This document shows, piece by piece, positions 18,643-29,243 of a stretch of DNA of 64,000 bases. The notes beneath the pieces were generated by a model. It saw only the letters and a program-made list of their open reading frames with translations, made no database searches and had not been told where the DNA came from. A program made the position numbers and the translations under genes. The stretch's first letter is position 1; every line of letters begins with the position of its first letter. The DNA lies in contig NZ_RHHM01000014.1 in assembly GCF_003846135.1 (NCBI RefSeq), positions 1 through 64,000 of the forward strand, written 5' to 3'. The DNA comes from Erwinia psidii. GTDB lineage: Bacteria > Pseudomonadota > Gammaproteobacteria > Enterobacterales > Enterobacteriaceae.

Positions 18643-21056
18643 TTTGGCGCTGGTTTTGGCGTGAGTGGAAATCGCCCTCGCTACTGATTGTATGGCTGGC
18701 ACTGACGCTGGCGGTGGCCTGTGTACTGGCGTTGGGCTCGCTCAGTGACCGCATGGAGAAAGGGCTCACCCAGCAAAGCCGTGACTACATGGCAGGCGAC
18801 CGGACATTGCAAAGCTCGCGTGAAATACCGCAGGGATGGCTGGACGAAGCCCGTCACAACGGGTTGCAGGTGGGGCGCCAACTGACGTTTATGACCATGA
18901 CGTTTGCAGGAGACGTGCCGCAGCTGGCATCGGTCAAGGCGGTGGACAATATCTATCCCATGTTTGGTACTCTGCTGACCAGCCCGGCGGACCTGAAACC
19001 GGCAGAAGGGACGGTACTGGCCGCGCCGCGCCTGTTGGCATTGCTTAATCTGAAGGTGGATGACAGGCTGGATGTGGGGGACACCACGTTGCGTATTGCC
19101 GGTGAGGTCATTCAGGAGCCGGATGCGGGCTTTAATCCTTTCCAGACTGCTCCCCGGCTGTTAATGAATCTGGCGGATGTGCAAAAAACCGGGGCCATCC
19201 AGCCGGGCAGCCGCGTCACCTGGCGTTATAAATTTGCAGGTACACCAGCGCACCTGGCACGCTATGACAATTTTATCGAATCCCATATCAAGCCAGACCA
19301 GCGTTGGGTTAGCGTGGATAATTCTGACGATGCGTTAGGCAAATCGATGCAGCGGGCTCAGCAGTTCCTGCTGCTTTGTGCGCTGTTGACGCTGATGCTG
19401 GCGATTGCCGCCGTGGCCGTGGCAATGAGCCATTATTGTCGCAGCCGTTACGATTTGGTGGCCGTGCTGAAAACGCTCGGCGCTAACCGTGTAGCTTTAC
19501 GTAAGCTGATTGTCGGTCAGTGGCTGGCAGTGCTGCTGCTGGCGGCACTGTCTGGTGGCATCATCGGGCAGGGTTTTGAGCGGCTTCTGCTGAAAATGTT
19601 GCAGCCTGTTTTGCCAGGAGCACTGCCTGCTGCAGGCGCATGGCCATGGCTGTGGGCAACAGGCACGCTGTTTGTTATTTCGTTTCTGGTGGGCTTGCGC
19701 CCCTATCGCTTACTGCTGGCAACCCAGCCGTTACGGGTGCTGAGGCAGGATGTGGTGGCGAATATCTGGCCGCTAAAATATTATCTTCCGACAATGGCAC
19801 TGACAGTAGTGCTGCTGCTGGCAATACTGGTGGGAGGCAGTAAGCTGCTCTGGGCGCTGGTGGGGGGGGTTGTGCTGCTTTCACTGCTGTTGGGTGGCAT
19901 TGGCTGGCTGGCGCTGAAGGTGCTGAAAAGACTGTCAGCAAGTAACCTGGCATTTCGCCTCGCGGTGAGTCGCCTGTTACGGCAGCCCTGGATCACCCTC
20001 AGCCAGCTGGCCGCATTTTCACTCTCCTTTATGTTGCTGGCGCTGCTGCTGGTGATGCGTGGCGATCTGCTGGACCGCTGGCAGCAACAGTTGCCGCCCG
20101 GTAGTCCTAACTATTTCCTGTTGAATCTGACTCAGGATCAGGTGTCGCAGGTGAAAACGTTCCTTCAGCAGCACCATGTTGAGCCACAGACCTTCTACCC
20201 GATCGTCCGGGCACGACTGACAGAAATTAAGAACCAACCGGCAGATCCTGCACTGGATAATTCGCTGAACCGCGAACTGAACCTTACCTGGCAGGAAGTA
20301 TTACCCGATCATAACCCACTGACAGCCGGTAGCTGGCCACCACAGAAGGGCGAAGTTTCAATGGAGGAGGCTCTGGCAGAGCGGCTTGGCGTCGGGTTGG
20401 GGGACACGCTGACCTTCACCGGTGATACACAGATATTTTCAGCAAAAATCACCAGTCTGCGTAAAGTGGACTGGGAGAGCCTGAAGCCCAATTTCTTTTT
20501 TATCTTCCCACCAGGCGCACTCGAGGAACAGCCACAGACCTGGCTGACCAGCTTTCGGCTGGAAGGTAACAATGGATTGCTGACCCAGTTGAATCGCCAG
20601 TTTCCTACGCTCAGCCTGCTTGATATTGGAACTATTTTGCGACAGATAGGTCAGGTGTTGGCGCAGGTCAGTCGGGCATTGGAGATTATGGTCGTGCTGG
20701 TGACAGCATGTGGCGTGCTGCTGCTGTTGGCTCAGGTCCAGGTCGGTATGCGCCAGCGAAGGCAGGAACTGATGGTCTGGCGTACGCTGGGAGCCAGTAA
20801 AAAACTTCTGCGTGGAACCTTATGGTGCGAATTTGCCCTGCTGGGGATGGTTTCCGGTGTTGCCGCAGCCATTGGTGCAGAAGCGGCTTTGTGGGGATTA
20901 CAGCGCAAGGTGTTTGATTTTCCCTGGCAGCCGGATATGTTGCTGTGGGTGGCGCTGCCATTAACCGGCGCATTGCTGCTGTCACTGTGCGGTGGCTGGT
21001 TGGGGATCCGTTTGCTGAAAGGGAAAGCGTTATTCAGGCATTATTACTCGGCATGA
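18639..21056 (+). CDS. ybbP: FtsX-like permease YbbP
   Basis: 805 residues from the ATG at 18639, which overlaps the ybbA stop. TM1 near the N-terminus (LLIVWLALTLAVACVLALGSL), a large periplasmic domain, then several FtsX-type transmembrane blocks (LLLCALLTLMLAIAAVAVAM; VLLLAALSGGIIGQGF; PLTGALLLSLCGGWLGIRLL) with a second periplasmic domain between. About ten helices suggest two fused FtsX modules, so one YbbP may work with two YbbA subunits. The tesA-ybbAP neighbourhood suggests a role in periplasmic lipid or lysophospholipid handling; this is inference. Confidence 0.94.
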   Translation: MIWRWFWREWKSPSLLIVWLALTLAVACVLALGSLSDRMEKGLTQQSRDYMAGDRTLQSSREIPQGWLDEARHNGLQVGRQLTFMTMTFAGDVPQLASVKAVDNIYPMFGTLLTSPADLKPAEGTVLAAPRLLALLNLKVDDRLDVGDTTLRIAGEVIQEPDAGFNPFQTAPRLLMNLADVQKTGAIQPGSRVTWRYKFAGTPAHLARYDNFIESHIKPDQRWVSVDNSDDALGKSMQRAQQFLLLCALLTLMLAIAAVAVAMSHYCRSRYDLVAVLKTLGANRVALRKLIVGQWLAVLLLAALSGGIIGQGFERLLLKMLQPVLPGALPAAGAWPWLWATGTLFVISFLVGLRPYRLLLATQPLRVLRQDVVANIWPLKYYLPTMALTVVLLLAILVGGSKLLWALVGGVVLLSLLLGGIGWLALKVLKRLSASNLAFRLAVSRLLRQPWITLSQLAAFSLSFMLLALLLVMRGDLLDRWQQQLPPGSPNYFLLNLTQDQVSQVKTFLQQHHVEPQTFYPIVRARLTEIKNQPADPALDNSLNRELNLTWQEVLPDHNPLTAGSWPPQKGEVSMEEALAERLGVGLGDTLTFTGDTQIFSAKITSLRKVDWESLKPNFFFIFPPGALEEQPQTWLTSFRLEGNNGLLTQLNRQFPTLSLLDIGTILRQIGQVLAQVSRALEIMVVLVTACGVLLLLAQVQVGMRQRRQELMVWRTLGASKKLLRGTLWCEFALLGMVSGVAAAIGAEAALWGLQRKVFDFPWQPDMLLWVALPLTGALLLSLCGGWLGIRLLKGKALFRHYYSA

Positions 21057-21508
21057 TATCTGTGCAGCGAGCGCTGAGTGGTGGAGAACTCGCCTCTTCA
21101 GGCAACAGAAGAATCGCATCCGGTGCTTTGGCGAGCGGCGCTTTTTAAATTCAGAGCTGAATTGCTTTCTGCCCGTAGTGATACGGCATCTGACGGGATG
21201 GAACGCTCCGCTGCACACGCATAAGGATCAGGTACAGAGCGCTGACGCAGGCGGGAAAATCTGTCAGCGCCGGAGCGGTTAACAGTCTGATATAGCCGAC
21301 CGGCGTCAGGGTGGTACTGCCCGATTTGAAAAAAATGCCTTTGATTACCTGTGATATAAACAGGCAGGCAATGTTTTGGCGTAGCGTAATTTCCGGCGCA
21401 GACAGGGGCTTTTAACATCACTGAACATGAGGTCTGATACTCCTCATATTTACCACATCGCCCCTCAAACTGGGGCGGCGTGGGGCACTGCTGTGTGGCG
21501 TTTGTCTG
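21057..21508. other. intergenic stretch with possible decayed gene
   Basis: 452 bases between convergent ybbP and purK. In K-12 this interval holds rhsD and the allantoin genes; none are here. A minus-strand frame of 107 codons (21098-21421) has no ribosome site or family. An adjacent minus-strand frame reads a hydrophobic piece (GYIRLLTAPALTDFPACVSALY) broken by stops, which could be a gene relic. No firm call. Confidence 0.4.
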
Positions 21509-22591
21509 TCAGTGATGCTGGCTGTCCCTGAGTTTTTTCAGCGCCCAGTCGAGGCCACTGGCATAGTCCTCCGGTAACTGTGTTACCAGCGCATTAAGTG
21601 CGGATTGCAGCGCAACCAGGCTGATATCTGACAGATTCAGATGGCCCACTTTACGGCCGGGGCGCACCTCTTTTTCATACCAGTGCAGACGCACCAGCGG
21701 TTCATTCAGCCAGGCGGTGTTTACCGCGGTGCCAATCAGATTAACCATCACTGAAGGGGTGCTGACCACCGGTGTTGGCAGTGGCAGGTCCAGAATGGCC
21801 CGCAGGTGCAGTTCGAACTGGCTTATGGATGCGCCGTTTTGCGTCCAGTGACCGCTGTTGTGCACCCGAGGGGCCAGTTCATTAATCAGCAAACCCTGCG
21901 GTACCACAAAGCATTCCATCGCCATCACGCCAACGTAGTTTAGCGCATTCATAATAGCCGACAGCATGGCTTCTGCCTGTTTCTGTTGTGCCGGATCTGG
22001 CCGGGGGAATGCCACACTGGTACGCAGGATACCTTCCTGATGCAGGTTGTGAGTCAGTGGATAAAATACCGTGTTGCCATCTGTTCCACGGGCACCCACC
22101 AGCGACACTTCGCCAGAGAAATTGATCCCCTGTTCCACTATGCATTCACCATAACAGTCGGCGGGCAATGTACCGGTTTCGTCCTCGCGCAGACGCCACT
22201 GTCCGCGGCCATCATAGCCGCCGGTACGACGCTTAACGATGGCCAGCTCGCCCAGCATGGAAAATATCTGAGGCCATTCACCCGCATTTTTCAGCAACTG
22301 CCAGGGGGCGGTGGGCAGGTTGAGACTGTCCAGCAGTTGTTTTTGGGTCAGGCGGTCCGCCAGTCGGGGGAAAATATCGCGGTTAACGAAGGCGTTATGA
22401 TCCGCCAGTTCGCGCGTCAGCGTCGTTTCCGGCCAGCGTTCGATCTCTGCGGTGATTACGCTCTGATGTATCGGCAAGGCTTCCGGTTCGGCATCCAGCC
22501 CTACCGGATAAACGGCAATACCCAGTGGTTCACCTGCCTGACGCAACATCCGGCCAAGCTGCCCATTTCCTAATACACAAACCGGCTTCAT
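21509..22591 (-). CDS. purK: N5-carboxyaminoimidazole ribonucleotide synthase PurK
   Basis: 360 residues, ATP-grasp enzyme of purine synthesis: ATP + bicarbonate + AIR to N5-CAIR. N-terminal Rossmann-like [16 protein letters not shown], central ATP-grasp loop ([14 protein letters not shown]) and C-terminal [16 protein letters not shown], which ends the metal-binding site. The purE stop and purK ATG overlap, so the pair is coupled; PurE uses its product. Expected PurR repression through the operator upstream of purE. Confidence 0.97.
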   Translation of the reverse strand: MKPVCVLGNGQLGRMLRQAGEPLGIAVYPVGLDAEPEALPIHQSVITAEIERWPETTLTRELADHNAFVNRDIFPRLADRLTQKQLLDSLNLPTAPWQLLKNAGEWPQIFSMLGELAIVKRRTGGYDGRGQWRLREDETGTLPADCYGECIVEQGINFSGEVSLVGARGTDGNTVFYPLTHNLHQEGILRTSVAFPRPDPAQQKQAEAMLSAIMNALNYVGVMAMECFVVPQGLLINELAPRVHNSGHWTQNGASISQFELHLRAILDLPLPTPVVSTPSVMVNLIGTAVNTAWLNEPLVRLHWYEKEVRPGRKVGHLNLSDISLVALQSALNALVTQLPEDYASGLDWALKKLRDSQHH

Positions 22592-23097
22592 GCTTCCTCC
22601 CGTGGGTCCGGGTTATTCAGTACATCCTCTGTTTGTGCCTGGCGCCAGTCAGCAAGACGTGAAGCCAGTGACTCGTCGTGCAGGGCCAGAATCTGAGCCG
22701 CCAACAGCGCGGCATTAGCCGCACCGGCTTTGCCTATTGCCAGTGTGCCAACCGGGATACCGCGTGGCATCTGCACGATAGAGTAAAGGCTGTCAACACC
22801 GCTGAGGGCGGCGCTTTGAACCGGAACGCCCAGCACCGGTAGCAGCGTTTTGGCTGCCAGCATTCCCGGCAGATGTGCCGCGCCGCCAGCACCTGCAATG
22901 ATCACCCGAAAGCCATTTTCCGCCGCCTGTTCGGCGAAACTGAACAGTTTGTCCGGCGTGCGGTGAGCTGAAACCACTTCGCAATGAAAGGGAACGGACA
23001 GGCTGGTGAGTATTTCCGCGGCAAATTGCATGGTTGCCCAGTCACTTTTGGAACCCATAACAATAGCGATGCGGGCCGGTGCGGCATTGGAAGACAT
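22588..23097 (-). CDS. purE: N5-CAIR mutase PurE
   Basis: 169 residues from the ATG at 23097, giving the N-terminus [20 protein letters not shown] and the same length as E. coli PurE. Converts N5-CAIR to CAIR. Motifs: MGSKSDW phosphate loop, SAHRTPD with the catalytic His, and [11 protein letters not shown]. An in-frame upstream ATG at 23151 exists but would add 18 non-conserved residues. Promoter-proximal gene of purEK, with the PurR box about 95 bases upstream. Confidence 0.97.
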   Translation of the reverse strand: MSSNAAPARIAIVMGSKSDWATMQFAAEILTSLSVPFHCEVVSAHRTPDKLFSFAEQAAENGFRVIIAGAGGAAHLPGMLAAKTLLPVLGVPVQSAALSGVDSLYSIVQMPRGIPVGTLAIGKAGAANAALLAAQILALHDESLASRLADWRQAQTEDVLNNPDPREEA

Positions 23098-23190
23098 GCG
23101 GGTGAGACTCCTGTGATTGTACAAACATCGTCTGATAGCCTGTTGAGCCATCAGACGGGAAGGGCAGAGAGAATATCATGACTACAGGGC

Positions 23191-23207
23191 AAGGAAAACG
23201 GTTGCGT
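23191..23207 (-). promoter_or_regulatory. PurR operator of purEK
   Basis: On the minus strand ACGCAACCGTTTTCCTT, which fits the PurR consensus ACGCAAACGTTTxCxT in nearly all positions and resembles the E. coli purE operator as I remember it. It lies between lpxH and purE, so hypoxanthine- or guanine-bound PurR would repress purEK. Confidence 0.88.
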
Positions 23208-23232
23208 AGGTGTGAGCAGAGGCGAGGCGTTG

Positions 23233-23958
23233 TTAAAAGGGAAAGGAACTCAGGGTGGTTTCGCTCTCGTTAACACGGATTAACCAGCCTTCGCTGTGCC
23301 AGGCACCCAGTACCAGACGTTCTGAGAGCTGACCATTTACTGTTAGCTGATGAACACCGGGCCGGTGTGTATGGCCATGAATAAGACAGTGAACCCGGTG
23401 ACGGGTCATGGCATGGGCTACGGCATCATGATTGACGTCCATAATTGCCATCGTCTTACCACGGTTGGCCTGTTTGCTTCCCGCACGCATTCTGGCTGCA
23501 ATTCGCTTACGTATAAAAAGCGGCAGCGCAAGAAACAGCGTCTGTAGCCAGGGCTGTTGCACTTTTCGCCGAAAATGCTGATAGCTTTGATCATCGGTAC
23601 ACAGCGTGTCGCCGTGCATAATCAGAATACGTTTGCCGTATAGTTCCAGCACCTTTTCCTCTGGCAGCAGCGTCATACCACAGGCAGCGGCAAAGTTTTT
23701 ACCTACCAGAAAATCACGGTTGCCGTGAATAAAATAGCAGGGAACGCCTGAGCGGCTTAAGGCCAGCAGCGCGGCGGCGACCTCAGCATGCAAAGGCTGT
23801 GGATCGTCATCGCCAATCCATGATTCAAACAGATCGCCCAGAATATACAGTGCTTCGGCCTGGCAAGCGTCGCGCTGCAAAAAAGCAAGAAAACCGGCGG
23901 TAATGGCCGGTTCTTCTGTGCAGAGATGGAGATCTGCGATAAACAGCGTACAGGACAT
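23233..23958 (-). CDS. lpxH: UDP-2,3-diacylglucosamine diphosphatase LpxH
   Basis: 241 residues. Calcineurin-like metallophosphoesterase with every metal ligand motif: [36 protein letters not shown] and HGHTHRPG. It hydrolyses UDP-2,3-diacylglucosamine to lipid X and UMP, an essential step in lipid A synthesis at the inner membrane. Its ATG overlaps the ppiB stop, so the two are translationally coupled as in E. coli. Confidence 0.97.
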   Translation of the reverse strand: MSCTLFIADLHLCTEEPAITAGFLAFLQRDACQAEALYILGDLFESWIGDDDPQPLHAEVAAALLALSRSGVPCYFIHGNRDFLVGKNFAAACGMTLLPEEKVLELYGKRILIMHGDTLCTDDQSYQHFRRKVQQPWLQTLFLALPLFIRKRIAARMRAGSKQANRGKTMAIMDVNHDAVAHAMTRHRVHCLIHGHTHRPGVHQLTVNGQLSERLVLGAWHSEGWLIRVNESETTLSSFPF

Positions 23959-24452
23959 TATTCGCTGACAGTCACTTTCTGGATCACCACGTCTTCTTTT
24001 GGTACGTCCTGATGCATACCGCTGCGCCCGGTTGCGACAGCCTTAATTTTGTCCACCACGTCCATTCCTTCAACCACTTCAGCGAAAACGCAGTAACCCC
24101 AGCCTTGCAGACTTTCATCACGGAAATTCAGAAAGTCATTGTCTGCCACGTTGATAAAGAACTGTGCGGTAGCAGAGTGCGGAGCCTGAGTACGCGCCAT
24201 CGCCAGCGTACCTTTGGTGTTTTTCAGACCGTTACTGGCTTCGTTACGAATCTCTTCTTTGGTCGATTTCTGATTCATGCCGGGTTCGAAGCCGCCACCC
24301 TGAATCATAAAACCATTGATAACACGGTGGAAAATTGTGTTGTCGTAGAAACCTTCACGGCAATAATCCAGGAAGTTTTTAACGGTAGCCGGCGCTTTAT
24401 CATCAAAGGTTTTGATAACGATATCGCCATGATTAGTCTGGAAAGTGACCAT
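23958..24452 (-). CDS. ppiB: cytoplasmic peptidyl-prolyl isomerase B
   Basis: 164 residues, same length as E. coli PpiB. Cyclophilin fold with the catalytic segment [27 protein letters not shown]-like KGTLAMART and [19 protein letters not shown]. No signal peptide, so it is the cytoplasmic form (PpiA is periplasmic). It catalyses cis-trans isomerisation of Xaa-Pro bonds. First gene of the ppiB-lpxH pair, diverging from cysS with about 235 bases between them that should hold both promoters. Confidence 0.97.
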   Translation of the reverse strand: MVTFQTNHGDIVIKTFDDKAPATVKNFLDYCREGFYDNTIFHRVINGFMIQGGGFEPGMNQKSTKEEIRNEASNGLKNTKGTLAMARTQAPHSATAQFFINVADNDFLNFRDESLQGWGYCVFAEVVEGMDVVDKIKAVATGRSGMHQDVPKEDVVIQKVTVSE

Positions 24453-24687
24453 AATTTCATTCCTGTCAGGGTGGAAGTAGTTTAACCGTTAGCCAGTGCC
24501 GCCAGATGACGGGCTTTGCAGGCGTTAGCAGAGCGCTTTTATATCACAAAAAATGATGTTGAGTCAGCTCCATAGCGCAATACCCAATCTGTATTACCTT
24601 GTTTTGCATGGCGCTTGGGTTAACAATACGTCAGAATAAGCGTTTAACCAGTAATCCACCGCACACGCTAAAAAACGGAATGTCTCA

Positions 24688-26079
24688 ATGCTTAAGATTT
24701 TCAACACTCTGAGTCGTCAGAAAGAGGAATTTAAACCGATTAATGCCGGACAAATCGGTATGTACGTGTGTGGCATTACCGTTTACGACCTTTGCCATAT
24801 TGGCCATGGCCGCACGTTTGTCGCTTTTGATGTGGTGGCGCGTTACCTGCGTTTTCTGGGCTATTCGCTGAAATATGTCCGCAATATCACCGATATTGAC
24901 GATAAAATTATCAAACGTGCCAATGAAAATCAGCAGGCTATCCAGCAACTGACCGATGTCATGATTGCCGAAATGCACAAGGATTTTAACGCGCTGAATA
25001 TTTTGCCACCGGATGTTGAACCCCGTGCAACCCAACATATTGATGACATCATCTCGCTGGTGAGCAGGCTGATTGAACGTGAACACGCCTATGTTGCCAG
25101 CAACGGCGATGTCATGTTCTCAGTTGAAAGCGATGCTGATTATGGCCTGTTGTCCCGTCAGGACCTTGAGCAGTTGCAGGCGGGGGCCCGTGTGGAGGTC
25201 ACCGCTGAAGTGAAGCGTAACCCGATGGACTTTGTGCTGTGGAAAATGTCGAAAGCGGATGAGCCAGCCTGGCCCTCTCCGTGGGGCAATGGGCGTCCGG
25301 GCTGGCATATTGAGTGTTCAGCGATGAACTGCAAACAGCTGGGAGAGCACTTTGATATTCATGGCGGCGGATCTGATTTGATGTTTCCCCACCATGAAAA
25401 TGAGATTGCTCAGTCATCCTGTGCGCACGACGGCCAGTATGTCAACTACTGGATGCATTCCGGGATGGTGATGGTTGATCGTGAAAAAATGTCCAAATCG
25501 TTGAATAATTTCTTTACGGTGCGTGACGTCCTGACACATTACGACGCGGAGACAGTGCGATATTTTTTGATGTCGGGTCACTATCGCAGCCAACTTAACT
25601 ATGGTGAGGATAATCTGAAGCAGGCCCGTGCGGCGCTGGAACGTCTTTATACTGCACTCCGCCATACCGACACCTCGGCTGTCCCCTCCGGCGGTGAGAT
25701 ATTCGAAACCCGTTTTCGTGAGGCGATGGATGATGATTTCAACACGCCTGAGGCTTATTCCGTGTTGTTTGACATGGCGCGTGAAGTAAACCGACTGAAG
25801 GCGGAAGATACCGTGGCCGCTGATGGCCTGGCTGCAAAAATGCGTCAGCTGGCAGCCGTCCTGGGGCTGCTGGAACAGGACCCGGTGGCCTTTCTGCAAA
25901 GTGCTGCACTGAACGTTGATGACGGTGAAGTCGCTGAGATCGAAGCGCTGATTAAGATGCGCTTCGATGCCCGCCGCGAGAAAAACTGGGCACAGGCCGA
26001 TGTGGCGCGAGACAAGCTGAATGCGTTGGGCGTTGTTCTGGAAGATAGCCCTCAGGGGACCACCTGGCGTCGTAAGTAA
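24688..26079 (+). CDS. cysS: cysteinyl-tRNA synthetase
   Basis: 463 residues, two more than E. coli CysS. Class I synthetase signatures: HIGH ([12 protein letters not shown], residues about 31-40) and KMSKS ([13 protein letters not shown]). Zinc ligands appear as C28, C209-type (HIECSAMNC) and HENE. It attaches cysteine to tRNA(Cys). A terminator follows 30 bases after the stop. The protein also connects functionally to YbaK, which removes mischarged cysteine. Confidence 0.98.
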   Translation: MLKIFNTLSRQKEEFKPINAGQIGMYVCGITVYDLCHIGHGRTFVAFDVVARYLRFLGYSLKYVRNITDIDDKIIKRANENQQAIQQLTDVMIAEMHKDFNALNILPPDVEPRATQHIDDIISLVSRLIEREHAYVASNGDVMFSVESDADYGLLSRQDLEQLQAGARVEVTAEVKRNPMDFVLWKMSKADEPAWPSPWGNGRPGWHIECSAMNCKQLGEHFDIHGGGSDLMFPHHENEIAQSSCAHDGQYVNYWMHSGMVMVDREKMSKSLNNFFTVRDVLTHYDAETVRYFLMSGHYRSQLNYGEDNLKQARAALERLYTALRHTDTSAVPSGGEIFETRFREAMDDDFNTPEAYSVLFDMAREVNRLKAEDTVAADGLAAKMRQLAAVLGLLEQDPVAFLQSAALNVDDGEVAEIEALIKMRFDARREKNWAQADVARDKLNALGVVLEDSPQGTTWRRK

Positions 26080-26110
26080 CCGTTTATGCCCCTTTAACCG
26101 GGGCAGGAGA

Positions 26111-26137
26111 AATGCCGGAGGGTTTCCGGCATTTTTT
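26111..26137. terminator. bidirectional terminator between cysS and ybcJ
   Basis: Stem AATGCCGGA / TCCGGCATT with a short loop and T7 on the plus strand. It ends cysS transcription. On the minus strand it directly follows the ybcJ stop; the A-run preceding the stem there is weaker. Confidence 0.85.
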
Positions 26138-26350
26138 TCAGACGGTTACCTTAATGGACATTCCGTTAAAGCTGACTTGCTGTCCTTGCGTAATTTTACA
26201 GCGCTTACGGGTTTCGACACGACCATCGACTTTGACCTGACCGTCAGCAATAGCGTCTTTCGCCGCACCGCCACTCTCAACCCAGCCTTCCAGCTTCAGC
26301 AGGTCACAGAGATCAACATGGGGGTGTTTACCCAGAGAGAATACTGCCAT
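26138..26350 (-). CDS. ybcJ: S4-like RNA-binding protein YbcJ
   Basis: 70 residues of the YbcJ/YaaA S4-domain type. The S4-like alpha-L pattern is visible: CDLLKLEGWVESGGAAKDAIADGQVKVDGRVETRKRCKI. A likely RNA-binding protein of unknown target; E. coli YbcJ (70 residues) has a solved S4-type fold. Its start overlaps the folD stop at 26350, so both are in one operon as in E. coli. Confidence 0.93.
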   Translation of the reverse strand: MAVFSLGKHPHVDLCDLLKLEGWVESGGAAKDAIADGQVKVDGRVETRKRCKITQGQQVSFNGMSIKVTV

Positions 26351-27216
26351 TATTGCGCTCCCCCATCGTTAAACTCTTCACAGGCTTGTAATGTATTTTG
26401 GATCAGTGTAGCCACCGTCATTGGGCCAACCCCACCGGGCACCGGGGTGATATATGCGGCGCGTTCAGCGGCTGCATCAAAATCCACATCACCCACGACT
26501 TTGCCATTTTCCAGACGGTTAATCCCAACATCAATGACGATTGCCCCAGGTTTGACCCAGTTACCGGGTATAAAGCCAGGCTTACCGACTGCCACGACAA
26601 GTAGATCGGCATGTTCCACATGGTGACGCAAATCTTTGGTGAATCGGTGGGTAACGGTAGTGGTACAGCCAGCCAGCAGCAGTTCCATACTCATTGGACG
26701 GCCAACAATATTGGATGCGCCGATGACCACCGCGTTCAGTCCATAGGTATCAATATGGTAGCGTTCCAACAGAGTGATTATACCGCGGGGCGTACAGGGA
26801 CGAAGCATCGGGGCACGCTGGCACAGGCGACCAACGTTATAAGGATGGAAGCCATCGACATCTTTGGATGGAGATATATGCTCCAGTACCTTGACGTAAT
26901 CAATTCCGGCCGGAAGCGGCAGCTGCACCAGAATTCCGTCGATGGTGCTGTCATTATTTAACCGTTCGATCAGTGCAAGGAGTTCCGCTTCGCTGGTAGA
27001 TTCAGGCAGATCGTAAGAGTGTGATAAAAAGCCCACTTCCTCACAGGCACGGCGTTTGCTGCCAACATAAATTTGTGATGCCGGATTTTCACCGACCAGA
27101 ACAACTGCCAGCCCTGGCGCGCGTTTACCAGCAGCAAGCCGCTGCTGTACTTTTTCAGCAACCTCTTGCCGTACCTGCTGCGCAATCGTTTTACCGTCAA
27201 TAATCTTAGCTACCAT
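26350..27216 (-). CDS. folD: methylenetetrahydrofolate dehydrogenase/cyclohydrolase FolD
   Basis: 288 residues from the ATG at 27216 ([19 protein letters not shown]), equal to E. coli FolD; an upstream in-frame start at 27285 would add 23 unconserved residues. Bifunctional enzyme turning 5,10-methylene-THF into 10-formyl-THF with NADP. Motifs: the catalytic [13 protein letters not shown] region with Tyr/Lys, [20 protein letters not shown], and the NADP-binding [10 protein letters not shown] and [10 protein letters not shown]. Divergent from tRNA-Arg(TCT). Confidence 0.98.
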   Translation of the reverse strand: MVAKIIDGKTIAQQVRQEVAEKVQQRLAAGKRAPGLAVVLVGENPASQIYVGSKRRACEEVGFLSHSYDLPESTSEAELLALIERLNNDSTIDGILVQLPLPAGIDYVKVLEHISPSKDVDGFHPYNVGRLCQRAPMLRPCTPRGIITLLERYHIDTYGLNAVVIGASNIVGRPMSMELLLAGCTTTVTHRFTKDLRHHVEHADLLVVAVGKPGFIPGNWVKPGAIVIDVGINRLENGKVVGDVDFDAAAERAAYITPVPGGVGPMTVATLIQNTLQACEEFNDGGAQ

Positions 27217-27353
27217 CAGAGAGGGGATCCATCTGTGTTGAGTTGAAACGGGGGTGGCGCCTATTTTGTCAGAAGCAGGCGCCACTGTCAGGTACAGTTT
27301 CAGTACTAACTGCTCAATAGTGCAGCAACGGGAAAACTAACCCGGTAAAATCG

Positions 27354-27381
27354 TTGACTCGTCGGGTTCGCCCCGTATAAT
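27354..27381 (+). promoter_or_regulatory. promoter of tRNA-Arg(TCT)
   Basis: -35 TTGACT (27354-27359) and -10 TATAAT (27376-27381) with a 16-bp spacer. A GC-rich discriminator-like stretch and the mature tRNA start follow 21 bases later. This is a near-consensus sigma-70 promoter, as expected for a stable RNA gene. Confidence 0.85.
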
Positions 27382-27402
27382 TCGACCACGCATTACCCCC
27401 AT

Positions 27403-27479
27403 GCGCCCTTAGCTCAGCTGGATAGAGCACCGGCCTTCTAAGCCGTAGGTCACAGGTTCGAATCCTGTAGGGCGTACCA
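27403..27479 (+). tRNA. argU: tRNA-Arg(TCT)
   Basis: 77 nt with an encoded CCA. Acceptor stem GCGCCCT / AGGGCGT (terminal G-U), D-arm AGCTCAGCTGGATAGAGC, anticodon stem-loop CGGCCTTCTAAGCCG with anticodon TCT, T-arm ACAGGTTCGAATCCTGT. It reads AGA (and AGG). Equivalent to E. coli argU, a common integration site of phages and islands; an integrase stub follows here. Confidence 0.98.
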
Positions 27480-27492
27480 AATTCATATCAAG

Positions 27493-27516
27493 AGACGTCA
27501 ACTTACGTCTTTTTTT
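27493..27516 (+). terminator. tRNA-Arg(TCT) terminator
   Basis: Hairpin AGACGT / ACGTCT with a 6-base loop and T7, 13 bases past the tRNA CCA end. Because integrases of this type recombine at the tRNA 3' end, this terminator may belong to the inserted element rather than the original locus. Confidence 0.8.
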
Positions 27517-27674
27517 ATTCATTTAATTCAATGAAATAGCTGATTTTAAGCCGACTCCATTCTACCCAAGTCTACCGACATCAATCCACATCAAGTACTA
27601 TTTGTTGGTATAAGTGTTGGTACAACCCCGTTCAATGACTTTTTATACCAACATCCAGCGATGGAGAGCAGCCA

Positions 27675-27749
27675 ATGGCGCTTACAGATGTAAAAGTCCG
27701 CAGTGCGAAACCCACCGATAAAGCTTTCAAACTTACCAATGGAGAAGGG
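27675..27749 (+). pseudogene. 5' stub of a P4-type tyrosine integrase
   Basis: 25 codons (MALTDVKVRSAKPTDKAFKL, then TNGEG) match the conserved N-terminus of P4/CP4-family integrases (typically ~400 residues). At codon 26 the frame enters the IS and stops nine codons later. The rest of the gene is not found beyond the IS. Upstream, short repeats GTTGGTATA (27604), GTTGGTACA (27616) and the inverted ATACCAAC (27645) look like arm-type integrase sites. It is the relic of an island or prophage once inserted at tRNA-Arg(TCT). Confidence 0.88.
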
Positions 27750-27827
27750 TGTAGTGGCATAGTGAATTTGGCCACCTGAACAGAGGTGATAGATATCATC
27801 GCCTCATAGTTAAAAACAGGTGACATT

Positions 27828-28137
27828 ATGACCGGACGTAACAGACGCAATTTTAGCCCTGAGTTTCGCCTTGAAGCGGCCCAGCTTGTACTCGATCAGC
27901 ATTACACCGTTGCCGCCGCTGCCACGGCAATGAATGTCGGCAAATCCACGATGGATAAGTGGGTTCGCCAGTTGAAAGAAGAACGGGCAGGAAAATCACC
28001 CATAGCTTCACCCATCACACCGGAACAGATTGAAATATGCGAGCTCAGGAAAAGACTCCAACACCTTGAAATGGAAAGAGATATACTAAAAAATGCTACC
28101 GCGCTCCTGATGTCAGATTCCCTGAACCGTTCTCATT

Positions 28138-28139
<2 letters not shown>
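27828..28139 (+). CDS. IS3-family transposase OrfA
   Basis: 103 residues, intact. Helix-turn-helix of the IS3 OrfA type ([20 protein letters not shown] ... [20 protein letters not shown]), followed by a leucine-zipper region ([22 protein letters not shown]). In active elements OrfA is fused to OrfB by -1 frameshifting on an A-rich slippery run; here the run is ACTAAAAAAT (about 28085), which departs from the usual AAAAAAG. OrfA alone is a regulator or end-binding protein. Since orfB is broken, this copy cannot transpose on its own. Confidence 0.92.
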
Positions 28140-29000
<861 letters not shown>

Positions 29001-29243
29001 CCACTACAAAACATGCACATTTACATTTTCTTAAGCGCATTATTTAACTTTAAAGTAAGTGCGGTCGTTCGTAGATGATTATCGTGTCGACACCAAACAT
29101 AAACCTCAGCTACTACCTTTTCCCATATAACGGAATACTCTTAATGTATTAATTAAGGGAGTAAGGTTAGGAGAAAAAAATATTTTACACTAGCATCTTC
29201 ATATTGACTGAAATTTAGATTCATAATAAAAAAGGCAATTAAA

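Noticed and set aside
21098-21421. 107-codon minus-strand frame between ybbP and purK
   Set aside because: No start context or recognisable motif. The neighbouring frame is also broken by stops. At most a relic; only noted in the intergenic entry.
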